Shown here in pieces: positions 34,394 to 45,782 of a stretch of DNA of 64,000 nucleotides (positions are counted from its first letter, which is position 1; every line of letters starts with the position of its first letter). The translations under genes and the position numbers were made by a program. This DNA is from Brachycybe producta (Eukaryota; Arthropoda; Diplopoda; Playtdesmida; Andrognathidae). The stretch is taken from the NCBI GenBank assembly GCA_036925085.1, contig JAUPFP010000007.1, positions 563,501 to 627,500 on the forward strand. The letters are read 5' to 3'. The notes under the pieces are model-generated. The model did not search any database. It had not been told where the DNA came from and saw only the letters and a program-made list of their open reading frames with translations.

Positions 34394-37300
34394 TTAAAAG
34401 TCGTCTTTCACAGCCTCCCAGTCTCCCATAAGACTGTTATTCTCGGGACCCAGAATCACTTGACTACACAGTTGTTTCCCAACGAGATACCTGATAAAAA
34501 CGGTACAAAGTTAACTTAATAATCGGGCTGATTTTTCTACAGAGAAGATCCATCAGTCGGTTGCCTTACGTAGCGGCCACGTGGTGCAAGTTTTCTCGCG
34601 AAACCTGCTGCAGTCTGTCTCGATGTCTCTGTTTCATCTCGTCTGTGATTCCGTGTAGAAACTGTGTCGATCCCTTGTCACCTGCTGCGACCGGTCGGTC
34701 GACCTACAGATCGTGCGATCGTTTACAAAATGAGCCGTAAGAGACGACCAGACGGTCCGTTAAACACTTGCCTCCGAGAAAACTGACAACTTTGCCTCTT
34801 CGATATCTCGGTCGCTGAAAGTGCCTTCTGTCGTCGCCCACGTTTCGGCCAAATCGAACGTCTCCAATGTTTCCAGACTTCTCGGATCCCTGCGTGTCGA
34901 CACAGTGACATTACGAATAATCCAGCATATCGTTCAAATAAGGTTCGACAGTTGCGTTACCTGTACGAATAGAACGTGAAGAGTCCTGAGGAATTGGCCG
35001 TTGCTCCGCCGCCGTAAGCTCCACCCTTTTCTCTGTCGGTTTGAACGTAAACAAAGTGTTATAAAAGAAGACCACGAGGTAAGAAGGTGATGTTGGACTA
35101 TACGTGCCGTATTTCACGATGTAGGAACTTAGTGGTCATCAACCGCGATAGAATCCGAAGGCTGTGCAATAAAACGATGAAATAGAATTTTGTCGATTCT
35201 GTTACGATTGTAGAAAATACCTAGCAAAATCTTCGTGGTTAAATCTGACGGCAGGAATCGAACGACTGACGAAATTCACGGGTAAGGGCAGAACAATGTG
35301 CTGCTTACGGCCGACACTTATGAAAGTTTCATCCTGAAACCGATTTGTGTGAGTGGAGAAATTGAAGGTCGTTGGTGTGATTTTGAAACCTTATACAGAC
35401 CTGTGATTTGAGAACCGATCCGGAAGGAGTTCCTCGAATGGACGAGACAAAGTCGGAAAGATGTTGTTGGGCTATTGGCATGTAATCGTGCGTCGCATTT
35501 ATCGAAAGACTGTTAAGAAATATAAAAGGAGGAGAAGCAACAGTAGTGAGAGAGGTTTCAAACGTAAAAGTGGAGGTAGAAGAAACCGACCGTAAGTGAT
35601 TCTTAGTCATCAAGTGCTTGGAAATCGCTCGTAACTGTTCAACTAAATGATCCAGTTTATCCATTTGTGCTAATAATTTCATTGTTTTGATCTTTTTTAT
35701 TGTAAATTATAAGAAAAAATGTTATCATTTGTGGAACTCTTGAAATTAACAATTTAAAAGCGTTCTTGTCACTTTCTTGTTCTACCTGTTCTAGTCCTTG
35801 AAACGTTTCTTTCAGTGCACTTAATGGATTGAGTGTGCCGGCTGCCCTGGTCATTGCGTACGAGTGGCCAGAATCGGGTAAACCGGACGCCTTCTCGACC
35901 AGAATGTCGTTGACCAACGTCCGAAGACGGTCGACATCCGACAAGTCTGAACTGTTGCAATAGTAAAAGTGACAAGTTTTATTCGCAGCTCACATGTTCG
36001 TTCAGCGCAACAGTATGACTTGCCCGTTGAATATTTCGCTCCACAAGTAAAACATGTCCTTAGAGTTTTTTTCCAGGCAGTGGGAATAAAAAGAAATCCC
36101 CTGCAAATTAAAAAAAAACGACTGTATAGTCCACTGACGAGTTTATTGTTCCTTTCGTTGGCTCAGTAATTCTTGCCTCTTCAAAGAGACCGTCGTGTGT
36201 CGTATCTTCTGCAAGAAGTGTCGATACGGAGAGACCTCCCGTCCTCATGTCTATCTTCTGAGCCAATTGTCTGTAGTCCATGTTTCCAGCGCCCATCCTA
36301 ATAAAAAAGGACAACTGGAGGAGCAGGAAGAGTGGGGGGATTGATCGTATGAAACGTACTTGGTGACCACTTGGCAGAATAGGGGTAGCAGTGGTTTCAG
36401 TTCGGCCTTTAAGTCGCGACAGTTGAGAACTCCTCTCAAGTGAGTGAGTCCGTTGGTCGGTTGCCGCGAAAACTGTATCTGGACGCCACCTCGTAATTAA
36501 TTGGAAACATAGAAAATGGTACCACGACGGTTAAGCGGTTAGATAATATTATGTATACCCATGGTGGTATGTTCGAGTGTCGTAACGGGAACGGTTCGCT
36601 CGACGTCCGAGAGTTTCAGAGTCGGTAAGGACGACAGATCATCAACTTCACTCTGTTTTGCATTCAGCTCCAGTCCTAGAATGTAAAAACGTTCAGATTT
36701 AGTTTCAAAACTAATCTGATGTAAAAAGAGAATCGCAATGCCGATACCTTGCTGGTAAATCACTTGTTTATCGCTCTCTTTCAAATTGCACAATTTTTCG
36801 TTTAAAATTCTTTCCTCGGCCGCCTTTCTTTTCGTTTCGTACTCTTCGTCTGGGTTCATAACGAGAATCAGTCGATGCCGATTGTCCTTTACAATCAATT
36901 AAAAGATATCGTTAACCAAGCAATGGATCTTCTAGTAGATTAATGTTAGTAATGCCTCACTTTCAAATACTGTCTCATTTTGTCCTGTAGAAAACGTGGA
37001 TTTTGCCTCAACTGTTGTTTGAAGTTGTCCACTTGACGATTGATCTGCAACATTTCAATTGGATCTGCTCCGTGATTCCAAGGCGAACTCAGACTCTGAA
37101 AAGGTCATTATATAAAAAAAATCAAACCTCCTTCACGGGTAGTTTAGTTTTCCAATTTACGCACCATGATTACCCCTAAACCATAGTTGGACGTCTGATG
37201 TTTAAAACCGAGTTCGATTCCATGGAGAATGGCTTCAATGCGATCGTCGGGGAATCCGTCCCTTTTGGAAAGAGGAGGATAAAACGGGGAAAGTTAAAAT

Positions 37301-39468
37301 ACTATAAGATCTAACAGAATGGGTTTCGGAAAGTGTTCATGTATCACTTGATCACGTCTTCGATAGTTCTGTCGATAATTTCCACGACTTTGTTTACGTC
37401 ATTGCTGTGAATTCCTTGTAGACCGACTGAGAAAACGGCTTCCTTCATTTGATTGTTGTATCTTTTTCATCGTATTAGAGAAAATAAAGTGAATGTCGTT
37501 TTCTAAGAATGTAATTGTATAAAAGAAGTCGGACTGACCCAGACGCCGGAGAGAAACCCGAACCAATATTGGGTTCCAACAGCGATTTGTAGAAAGGTGC
37601 ATTTGGACCTTCGACTAGGAGTGTCGATAGAACGTGAAGCGCCAGACACTCGGAGGAATTGGTGATGCTACAAATATAGCAAGCAATTCCAATTAGGGCA
37701 CACCAACACCTAGACATCCAATGGAAAATGCGTCTACTTTTCTAGCAGGTAACTGACGGCCACCGTCGTCTGTCTGTCGGGATCGGGCACGAGTGGTTCG
37801 GGACGACACGTGACACTTGCTCTCCGCTGCGAAGAAATAAAAAGAAGGTGGAATTATTGGCAGTAAACGGCACGTTGGATGATGCTGTTTAGGCCTACCG
37901 GCTGTTGCCAACGAATTTCGTCCGGAACCGAAGTGTTCGGTTCGATACGATCGAATTTCGAGAGAACTTCCTCGTCGATGGTTTTTAGGTGATCGTCCAG
38001 ATGAAAATCTCCGTAAGTGTAAAACCTATTTTTGTGGGTAGTTAATTTTCGACTTCGTTCATTTATCATTGAAAGGGATGTTTTGCGAAATAAGAGTATG
38101 CACCATGCGTTACTCGGATGATAGTGGGTCTCGTGAAACCGTTTGAGCTGTTCCCACGAGAGGTCGGGGATGTGAAGGGGATCGCCACCACTCACGTACG
38201 AGTAAGTGTGACTGGGAAGCATGTGGCTCTGAAGATGCTGGGCGAAGAGCCTTTCGCAATCGGCCTACCAATTAACACAAAGAGAAAGTAAGAGATCCCC
38301 CTCTTAAAAGGTAAGCTGAGTCTCTTGAGTACCAATGCTCCCTTCATCTCGTTGAAAACAACACCCTTAAAAACGATAGGCGATTTGGGATCGTTGACTG
38401 TCGAATGTTCCAACCTCCATCCTTCTTGGCTGCAATCGAATTGTGCGATTAGATAACAAAAAATGGAGAAATCACACGCACTTAAACAAAAGAACGTACA
38501 GGAAATCTAACGGCCTCAATAGAGGTTGGAAAACAGCGTCCAAGTAAACGTGAAGGAGGTTTTTGAAGTCCTTTGGATTTTGCGTGGAGAATGGATACAT
38601 CGTGAAGTCACTGGCTACAAAGACAACATTAAATAGATTAAGATATCAAGACGACGACAGATGGATGGATGGAGTTAGATGGGACCTGTGAATGCGTTCA
38701 TGAAGGTGGAGAGAGATCTGTTGAGCATCTTAAAGAAAGGGTCGCGACAGGGATATTTGTGAGAACCACATAGGGTCGTGTGTTCCAGAATGTGTGGCAC
38801 TCCGGTGCTGTCCAATGGAGTCGTACGAAACCCAACACTGAAATCGATACTCTGCACAATTAATTAATTATCGAATTAATCTAATTCCAACCAACGTGAT
38901 AATTACCAGAATACATTGTTGCGATCGTCACGGGCCAAATGAAGATGAGACGCTCCTGTCACATCGTGAGACAGACTCACAGCCGTCAAACACAACTCTG
39001 GCACTTCGGCCACCTATTTTGTATAGAATAATAGTGAGTGCCTTGAGTGGTATAATTCCATATCCTCACTGAAGGGCGTGGGCCCGGGGTAGTACGTATT
39101 ATGATGAGGTTATGCTCTTAATTTACCCTTTGAACAGTGAACCCGTGTAACTTTCTTCCAACAGGATACTCATCTTTGACCAATTGATGCCTCCCTGTCG
39201 TGGCTGCAATGGGCACTGTTGAAAGTGGCCTCAAATTCAAAGAAAGAAATGATAATAAAGATAATGATAATTATTATGACTTATATGGTCTAAGATTATG
39301 ATGCAATAAGAAGCAAACGGAAGGGCGGAATATACTTTCAACGTGTTTATTATACTCACAAGTTAAATGCAAGTTAAAATTGTTTGTAAATTACCTTAAT
39401 ACTTTGGGACGTAGCACGTGATCGAGGTGTCTGTTGCGAACAACGCGCAAGAACCGCAAATATTTCAT
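34394..39468 (-). CDS. PITRM1: Presequence protease PITRM1 (PreP), M16C metalloprotease
   Basis: I join 27 exons (descending) into 1,011 aa (human 1,037): 39395-39468, 39127-39229, 38907-39013, 38686-38837, 38500-38614, 38333-38429, 38104-38264, 37899-38025, 37738-37826, 37539-37667, 37348-37461, 37165-37261, 36961-37095, 36748-36886, 36559-36675, 36360-36489, 36177-36297, 36024-36100, 35773-35951, 35591-35669, 35401-35509, 35221-35333, 35104-35161, 34961-35025, 34772-34889, 34570-34703, 34394-34490. The inverted zinc motif HxxEH is present as HILEH in [20 protein letters not shown], followed by [20 protein letters not shown]. The glycine loop GGAYGGGA is in exon 24. The N-terminus [20 protein letters not shown] is a mitochondrial presequence. 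The enzyme degrades cleaved presequences and other unstructured peptides, including amyloid-beta, in the matrix. Three introns (after exons 17, 18 and 25) use GC donors (GCAAG). Intron 20 (35510-35590, 81 bp) is stop-free. The exon 23/24 joint reads IRH-GGAYG, one residue shorter than usual there. Confidence 0.92.
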
Positions 39469-39999
39469 ATTTTAAAACAAACAAATTGCAATTCGGCGTG
39501 TCTTTTTAAATATGACCAAATGTCGTCTGCTTCATTTGTTATAGTTGCACAGAAGCCAGATAGATGGCAGCACCTACCGTTGCGAAATTAGTCGCTAAAT
39601 ACTTTTTTTTTTGGCGGTGGCTTGTTGTGTTTTTAGGATATTTTTTTGACCGCTCTTGTCCGTATTCAGCAACAAAATGTATTGAATGAATTTACAAACT
39701 CCTGTATTGTTTTAACGCCAAACGAAACAAGCTATATCATTTTGTGATTGCATTTACATGGTTTTGTGAGGTAAAAAGCAAAAGACGAACTTGTTTTTTC
39801 GTCGTTTCCACCGTCTTCGCGGTAACATCGTCTTCTCACCCATCCTCCTCATCGGCGGCCGGTTCTTTGTGGTCCTTCTTGCGTTTTTACGAAACCTGCA
39901 ATGACGTTTCTCTTTCTTGTTGTGTCCCTTCTCAGTTAATATTAGTGGCGTTTTATTTTGACAGGCTCTGTTGTCTCTTTCTGGGATGAATGAACGTCT
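39469..39999. promoter_or_regulatory. Shared divergent promoter region of PITRM1 and ZUP1
   Basis: 531 bp separate the two start codons. A CTCF-like core TAGATGGCAGCACC lies at 39561-39574, close to the PITRM1 side. An acceptor-like TTTTGACAG at about 39955-39963 suggests a spliced 5' leader for ZUP1. Confidence 0.5.
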
Positions 40000-42453
40000 A
40001 TGACGATGGCTGAAAGGCTGCCCACTTTGTATTACTGTTGCGAGATCTGTGGCCAGGAAGGGTTAAGAGACGAAGAGATGAGGTCACACATGCTCCTGGC
40101 CCACATTGAAGGGGCCGTCTCGTGCCCTTTCTGCGATCTCACTGATATATCTGCTGACGATATGCTCATGCACGTCAACGGCGCCCATCTGGACTTTCTC
40201 AGTCCCGATAACGAAATGACTTCGTCGTCAATAGATCGTCAACGCGTAGTTCAAGGCCAAGAGGGAGGAGGAGGAGGTGGAGGGATGGTGGGCTCTTCCA
40301 AGGAGAACGATGTCGGGGCGTGCGGAACTTCAAGAACCAACAGAAACTATGTCTTTTTTCCATCTTCTCGTGCGCCTTCTTGTGATGACAACATCGAATC
40401 GCCGAGGAGATCAAGGTTAAGTTTAGATTTGAGGTCGGTTCCAGATGGTCGCAGCTCAACGCATAATGGAATTTCGTCGACTGAGATGAACGGACAGACG
40501 TTGGCGGCTGAGGAGGAGGAGGATCAAGTGGTAAATTGCCCGATATGTGGCCGAGAGGAGACGTCGCCGGCCAAACTCGAGGAACACGTCAACCGGCGTC
40601 ACTTTGACCTGACAAGCCCCTCCTTTCCCGCGTCTCTCTCGCCGATCGATGGAGTGGATGGCGTCTTTCGTTGTCCACTGTGTATAAGACACTTCCAATC
40701 CGGTTCTGACCTTGAGCTTCACGTTAACATGGAACACAGGGACATTCTGAGTCCGTCCAAAACGCCGAGGTCGACTCCAGGAGATGAGAACTCTAATCAG
40801 AGGTGTCCAGTATGTGATCTGGCCGGTTTCGGTAGTGCCGTCGAGATGGCCTCGCACATCGAAGAGCATTTCGAGAGGAAACCGACTCTCGCCAGTCCGG
40901 AACTTTTGACGGGTGGGCGATTGATTGTATCGCCATTGTCCGTTAAGCAAATTTAATCAAATTTAAAATTTGTTTTAGATCTGTCCGCCGATTCCCTTCT
41001 TGCTCAAGAGATCGAGAGGCAAGAACACGAAGCGCGAAAGTTGCAGGAGCAGAGAGAGTTTGAGCTGCTCAAGGTTGAAATTTTATTTTCTCTATCGCAT
41101 TTTTCGATCACTTTTACAACTATTTCGTTGGTTTCGACATCAGGCACAGTATGGAATGGATAACAACGGTAGCTTCCGGGATCAGAGCATCAAGAACATG
41201 CAAAAAGCTGTTTATTCTGGGGAGATGTCTGTGGCCGATTTCTATAACAGACAAGTTGAGTTGAGGGTGGCTGAGATGAACGGCGTGGACGACGGTCACT
41301 CTTGCTCCAAAGGTTTGGGGTGGTCGGCCATCGATAGTTCTCCTTCTTTCGTTTTATTCGTGGCATTTTCATTGCAGACCTAATTCCAAAGATCAGGGCA
41401 ATCAGTTTGAGCACCAACAACAACGTTTTAGCCGTTTGGTTGTGCACGACGGTCGATCACTACGGAGCTACGTACGGAGACAAGGGTTGGGGTTGTGGCT
41501 ACAGGAACATCCAAATGATGCTGTCTTCTCTCATGCACAACACCAAATATAACGAGAAGCTTTTCAATGGTAAATTTTCGGTGGCTGATTTTAGAAAAGT
41601 TTTTTTTTGGTCCGAATTTAGAGAAACGATTTTGAATTTTTTGGTTTGAAAGGGGAGAATTCTGTTCCCTCCATCTCTAAAATCCAGGAGCTGATCGAAT
41701 GGTCTTGGAGGAAAGGTTTTGATCCTCAGGGATGCGAACAGTTAGGAGGAAAGTTATGTAATACTCGGAAGTGGATCGGAGCCACCGAAGTGGTCACGTT
41801 ACTCTCTTCGTTCAGGATAAGGTGTTTTTCGATCGATACGTATTCGACGGCCACCTTATGTGTTTTTTTCCCCCTCGTTAATTGTTTGGGTTCGCTCCTG
41901 ATTCGTAGGTGTCAGTTAGTGGATTTCCACTGTCCGACGGGTCCGGATGGCACTCACCCGGAACTCTTTCAGTGGGTTGCAGACTATTTTAAAAAACAGG
42001 AAGATTTTAAAGCGCCTTTGTATCTTCAACATCAAGGTTTGGCTGATTGACCGATGAAATGTAAAATGATCTTTTGGAGACGATCCTTTTTGGTTGGTTA
42101 TTTCTATGAAGGGCACAGTCGGACCATCATCGGAGTGGAGCATCTGAAGGACGGCTCCTATCGGCTTCTTGTCTTTGATCCGAGTCACAACAGACTTCAG
42201 ATGGAATACTTCTCGAGCACCGTGAGTGCCGTGAACGGGATGAGACTCGTGAGGCGTCCACTGAGCGTCATGAAGGCCAGACATTATCAGGTGGTCGCGG
42301 TATCTGGTATTCTCGAAACGGAGCAAGAATTCCAGGTAACCAATTGGTTTTCTGGTTAGTTCTAAGGCATTAGATAAATCAATCTCACCTTTCGTTTCTC
42401 TCTGTTAGCGAAATAAGATACTTCGATCGATTCGAATTCCGAGAGAACCGTAG
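40000..42453 (+). CDS. ZUP1: ZUP1 (ZUFSP): zinc-finger K63-specific deubiquitinase
   Basis: Eight exons: 40000-40912, 40979-41073, 41144-41312, 41378-41569, 41653-41821, 41909-42036, 42112-42335 and 42409-42453, giving 644 aa (human 578). Exon 1 carries five C2H2-type fingers: CCEICGQEG..., CPFCDLTD..., CPICGREE..., CPLCIRHF... and CPVCDLAG.... The first four have the family's H-x(3-4)-H pattern, and the fingers are separated by Ser-rich linkers. A charged alpha-helical arm (exons 2-3, LLAQEIERQEHEARKLQEQR) precedes the C78 papain-like peptidase. The active-site Cys is in DKGWGCGYRNIQMM, the His in QGHSRTIIGVE and the Asp in LLVFDPSHN. ZUP1 cleaves long K63-linked ubiquitin chains in genome-stability pathways. 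I end exon 1 at the GG|GTGGGC donor because it restores phase; the open frame runs 13 codons further into the intron. Divergent from PITRM1. Confidence 0.93.
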
Positions 42454-43377
42454 ACAAACGGGTGTAAACGAAAGGAAAGACATTCGGATCTTTGTACGAC
42501 ATCGACTTAACGCACTCGCTAAAGTGACATCGGAGGTTGGAGTTGGGGGGGAGGAGGTTCCGGTTTATTTTTTGGATTGTGGTTTACGGTAATACAATAT
42601 ACTCGTGCAGATTAATAAGTTCAATTTGTATATAGTTGTAGGAATAATTTTTCATGCATTTGCTTAAGTAAGGAATGGTTTAATGAGGAATTAGACCTCT
42701 TAATTTAACATTCCGTTTAATGGAATTTTGCCACTAGTCAAATTATGAAAAGACGGAGGGGAACGACGGTTTCACGTTTTAGCTGCTATCAATTGTAACG
42801 TAGGCTTCGAGCTAGCTCATTCATTCTCTCTCATAGTCAAGACTTAATTTCATTCTAAAAAATCCTTTTTTCTTGTTTAAAATTATACATATTCTATAGT
42901 TAGCGAAAAATTAAAAGCGGTTCGGTTTGAAGTACTTGTGATTGCCTGAAAAGGCGTTTAGGTCGGAATTCAGAGAGAACCGTAAACTCAGACAGGGTTG
43001 TAATTAATAGATTTATGCCATTTTATTGCGTTAAAACGAGAATTAAGTAAAGTTTAATCAATGACCTGACGACCTATTGTATTTAAGGTTGTCGAAATGT
43101 TGTTTGATTGTGTGACAGAATCAGAACGAAGAAAAATTAAGTTGTTTTAATGTTTTCATTTAAAAAAAAATACGGCTGATTAAATACTCTTGTTTTATCA
43201 CATGTTAAATCCGCATTTCTTTTTATCTTCGTTTAATTTGAACATTTTAAAAGTAGGAACAATTGGAGACGCCATCTTGGTTTTGTAGCAGACGACGCCG
43301 TTATTGAATTCCACCTCCTACCCCCACCACCTTCCGGAAGTCCGCCTTGCACCGGAAGTGGAGAACATGCAACAAAA
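42454..43377. other. ZUP1 3' flank and RNF17 upstream region
   Basis: No coding exon recognised. The right part has an AACCAAGATGGCGTCTCC-type YY1-like site (about 43265-43282, minus strand) and two ETS-like CGGAAGT words at about 43335-43359. This is promoter-like sequence just before the inverted-repeat element. Confidence 0.4.
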
Positions 43378-43609
43378 ACTAGCGTCTGGAGGCTTGAGTT
43401 TTTCCATAGCGCATGCGCATTCTCGGTTGGTTTGTATAGGAAAGTGATGGCAAGTGAAAACTACGGTGGCCCTTATAAGACGTGGGCAGTTTCCATTGGT
43501 CATCAATAGATGGCGCTGCTAACGCAAATCTGCCATCACTTTCCTATACAAATCAACCGAGATGGCAATGCGCATGCGCTATGAAAAACTCTAAACTCCA
43601 AACGCTAGT
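43378..43609. mobile_element. 232-bp MITE with ~75-80-bp TIRs and 9-bp target duplication
   Basis: The element begins ACTAGCGTCTGGAGGCTTGA and ends with the mirror CCAAACGCTAGT. The arms match for about 75-80 bp, including ATAGCGCATGCGCATT and TTTGTATAGGAAAGTGATGG, with one 5-6-bp gap. The 9-mer GCAACAAAA flanks both ends directly (43369-43377 and 43610-43618), a textbook target-site duplication. Long TIRs with a 9-bp duplication fit the Mutator-like (MULE) superfamily better than hAT (8 bp) or Tc1 (TA). The interior carries TAGATGGCGC and no ORF. It lies 366 bp before the RNF17 start codon. Confidence 0.88.
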
Positions 43610-43975
43610 GCAACAAAATCGCTGAAATGGAGAAAGTTACGAAAAGTATGGAAAGCGTTAAAATCGTGAAATAAATAAAATTGTTGTAATTTAAAAAAAT
43701 TACGTAATATAGTCTGTAATTAAATAACAACTGAGGTACATGCGAATTTCTGTTCATTTAACATAAAAATGAATTTAAAGAGATGCCGTAGTAGATTGTA
43801 GAGGACGTTTCAATTGACACCATTGTAACATGATGCGCATTATAGTTCTGCGCATGTTTCTTGAACCCGTTTTGTTGCACATTTTATTCGACTGCGTCTG
43901 TTGACATTATTTTGTTGCTGTTTCTTTTTTATTTAGGAGAATATTTTATCTGTGTGAATCGTGTTCAAAGTAAGG
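43610..43975. other. RNF17 5' flank and leader
   Basis: A/T-rich, without an ORF. TTTATTTAG ending at 43936 could be an acceptor in the 5' leader. The start codon at 43976 is the first ATG of the frame that opens directly onto the RING cysteines. Confidence 0.35.
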
Positions 43976-45673
43976 ATGATTAAGAGACGTAGTTTTCAAT
44001 TTCAACCGACGTGTCTGTCGTGTAGGAGGAAGTTTGGACTAAAAGGTAAAATTAAAAGCGGCGGCGGCGATTCAGTTGAAAAATAGCCTCAAATACACCC
44101 ACTTGTGACTACGCATCCTTAGACCCTAATGTTAAATGACTCAGTGTAGCGTCTACGAGGTGCCTGATTGTATTAGAGGCTATTTTGTAATCTTCGTTTG
44201 AAACAAAAGAAGATACACGAGTTTATTCGTTGTTGTCAACCGACAGTTGAGTAACATTCGTTTGTTGGTAGATGCCAAATCTACCAACGAACGAACGTTA
44301 CTCAGCTGACATGCATGCTTCAAGGTTAGGCTAGGCTACCAGCGACCAAACCAATGGTTAAACCCACCTAGGAGAGGTAGAGCCCCCTACCACACGGCCC
44401 TGGAGCTGATTGCTCTCGTCCTGAGTTGCAATATATCTTTTTTTTTATTTAAAGAAGATCCCAGGATGTGAGGCTCACAACTTCCTCGCTGATGAACGTC
44501 TACATTCTGAGCTTTTTTGTGTGTCTTTCAGATAATATTTACCAAATAGCAGCATCTAATCCGGTACTGCTTCACTGTGGTCATTCCATTTGCTGCTCAT
44601 GTTTTGTTTCGTTCGGTCACATGCAGAAGCCCGTTTCGTGTCCATTGTGTTCGGTGCGACCTCTTTAAAACTTTCCCTTAAACGTCCTTTTTTATTTTTG
44701 GTTTTCTTTTTTTTTTGTGAGTTCAGGAAATAACACTGGTCGAGGGCGAAGGACAAATCGAACTGAATATTTACATCCTCGGTAATCTCTACGAGAGCAG
44801 GAGATACCACAAGAACTCCTGGTGACGTTTGCTCTTCTGTCTCTCTCTCTGAATTTACACGAACTAACCCTCTGTTTCTCTCGCATTATTTCTAGTTACA
44901 GTTATAATGTTCGAATGGTTCCCGCACACACTCAAGCCCGTTCCAACGGTCCTGTCGTTCCACATCCGCCCGGTTCGTCTCATGACCTGTTTTCGTTTTC
45001 TCATTCCGTTTCTGTAGGAGTGTTTATTTTTTTGCTGTATTTCTCGTTTGCAGCCATTTGCGCAAACTGTCACAAAACGGCCAACCTTGTTTGTTCTGAC
45101 TGCGGGAACAAAGCCATGTGTTCCAATTGTTTTGCGATCGTAAGTTTGAATGGTGTTTTAGAACCGAGTACAAAAGGTACAAAAGTCACAATGATATGTC
45201 GTTTTCTGTTGTTTCTCGGTGACAGTTTCACAATCAGTGTGGATTGTCTCGTCACCAGTACAAATCTATTGGAGGACAAGTGTAAGAACCATCGATTACC
45301 GCTCCGACTTTGTGGTTGCCAATTTAACCGTTTGGTCTTTTTCTCTTTCTCTCTCTCTCTCTCTCTTTGTCGCTCAGTGTTCATTCGTTGAAATGGTGCC
45401 CGAAACATAGTAACAAATTGTTGGAATATTATTGTACGGTGGACGAGGAACGTATCTGTGGTGACTGTCTTGCAGTGGGTGATCATCAGTCGCACAAAGT
45501 TGACAGATATTCAGACCAGGTTTCTTTTTTTCTTAATAACCGCGTTTAGACGTATGGAACAATTGGGAAGGCTAATTTCATTGTCATTTCAGGTTAAGAA
45601 ACTCGTAGGAGACGTTGAAGAGAAAGTGAAGACGATGCAAAAAACCAACAAATGTCTAAAACGCAGCGAACAG
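43976..45673 (+). other. RNF17: RNF17 exons 1-8: RING finger, B-box-like zinc region, start of coiled coil
   Basis: Exons: 43976-44045, 44532-44653, 44727-44821, 44896-44972, 45054-45139, 45226-45281, 45378-45519 and 45593-45673 (243 codons, all phases match). RING: CLSCRRKFGLKG, then LLHCGHSICCSCF and KPVSCPLCS; exon 1 supplies only the first Cys pair. A first B-box-like region reads ICANCHKTANLVCSDCGNKA and MCSNCF...FHNQCGLSRH. A second reads WCPKHSNKLLEYYCTVDEER, then ICGDCLAVGDHQSHKV. VKKLVGDVEEKVKTMQKTNK begins the coiled coil. Whether the RING retains E3 activity cannot be told from sequence. Intron 1 holds the hairpin at 44244-44308. Confidence 0.85.
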
Positions 45674-45750
45674 GTAGGACACAAAGCAAGAGACAACCTT
45701 CTTCTTCTTCTTCTTCTCTTTTTCAACTTTTCTTTTGTTGCCTGGATTGC

Positions 45751-45782
<32 letters not shown>

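Noticed and set aside
40199-40950. Minus-strand ORFs opposite ZUP1 exon 1 (86 and 164 codons)
   Set aside because: Antisense shadows of a long coding exon, Arg/His-rich, with no independent signals.
43330-43510. Minus-strand ORF over the MITE arm
   Set aside because: The frame crosses the terminal inverted repeat; there is no coding signature.
44340-44450. SINE or tRNA-like sequence in RNF17 intron 1 (GGTTAAACCCACC...GCCCCCTACC)
   Set aside because: No B-box consensus or cloverleaf can be drawn, and no second copy is present in the window.
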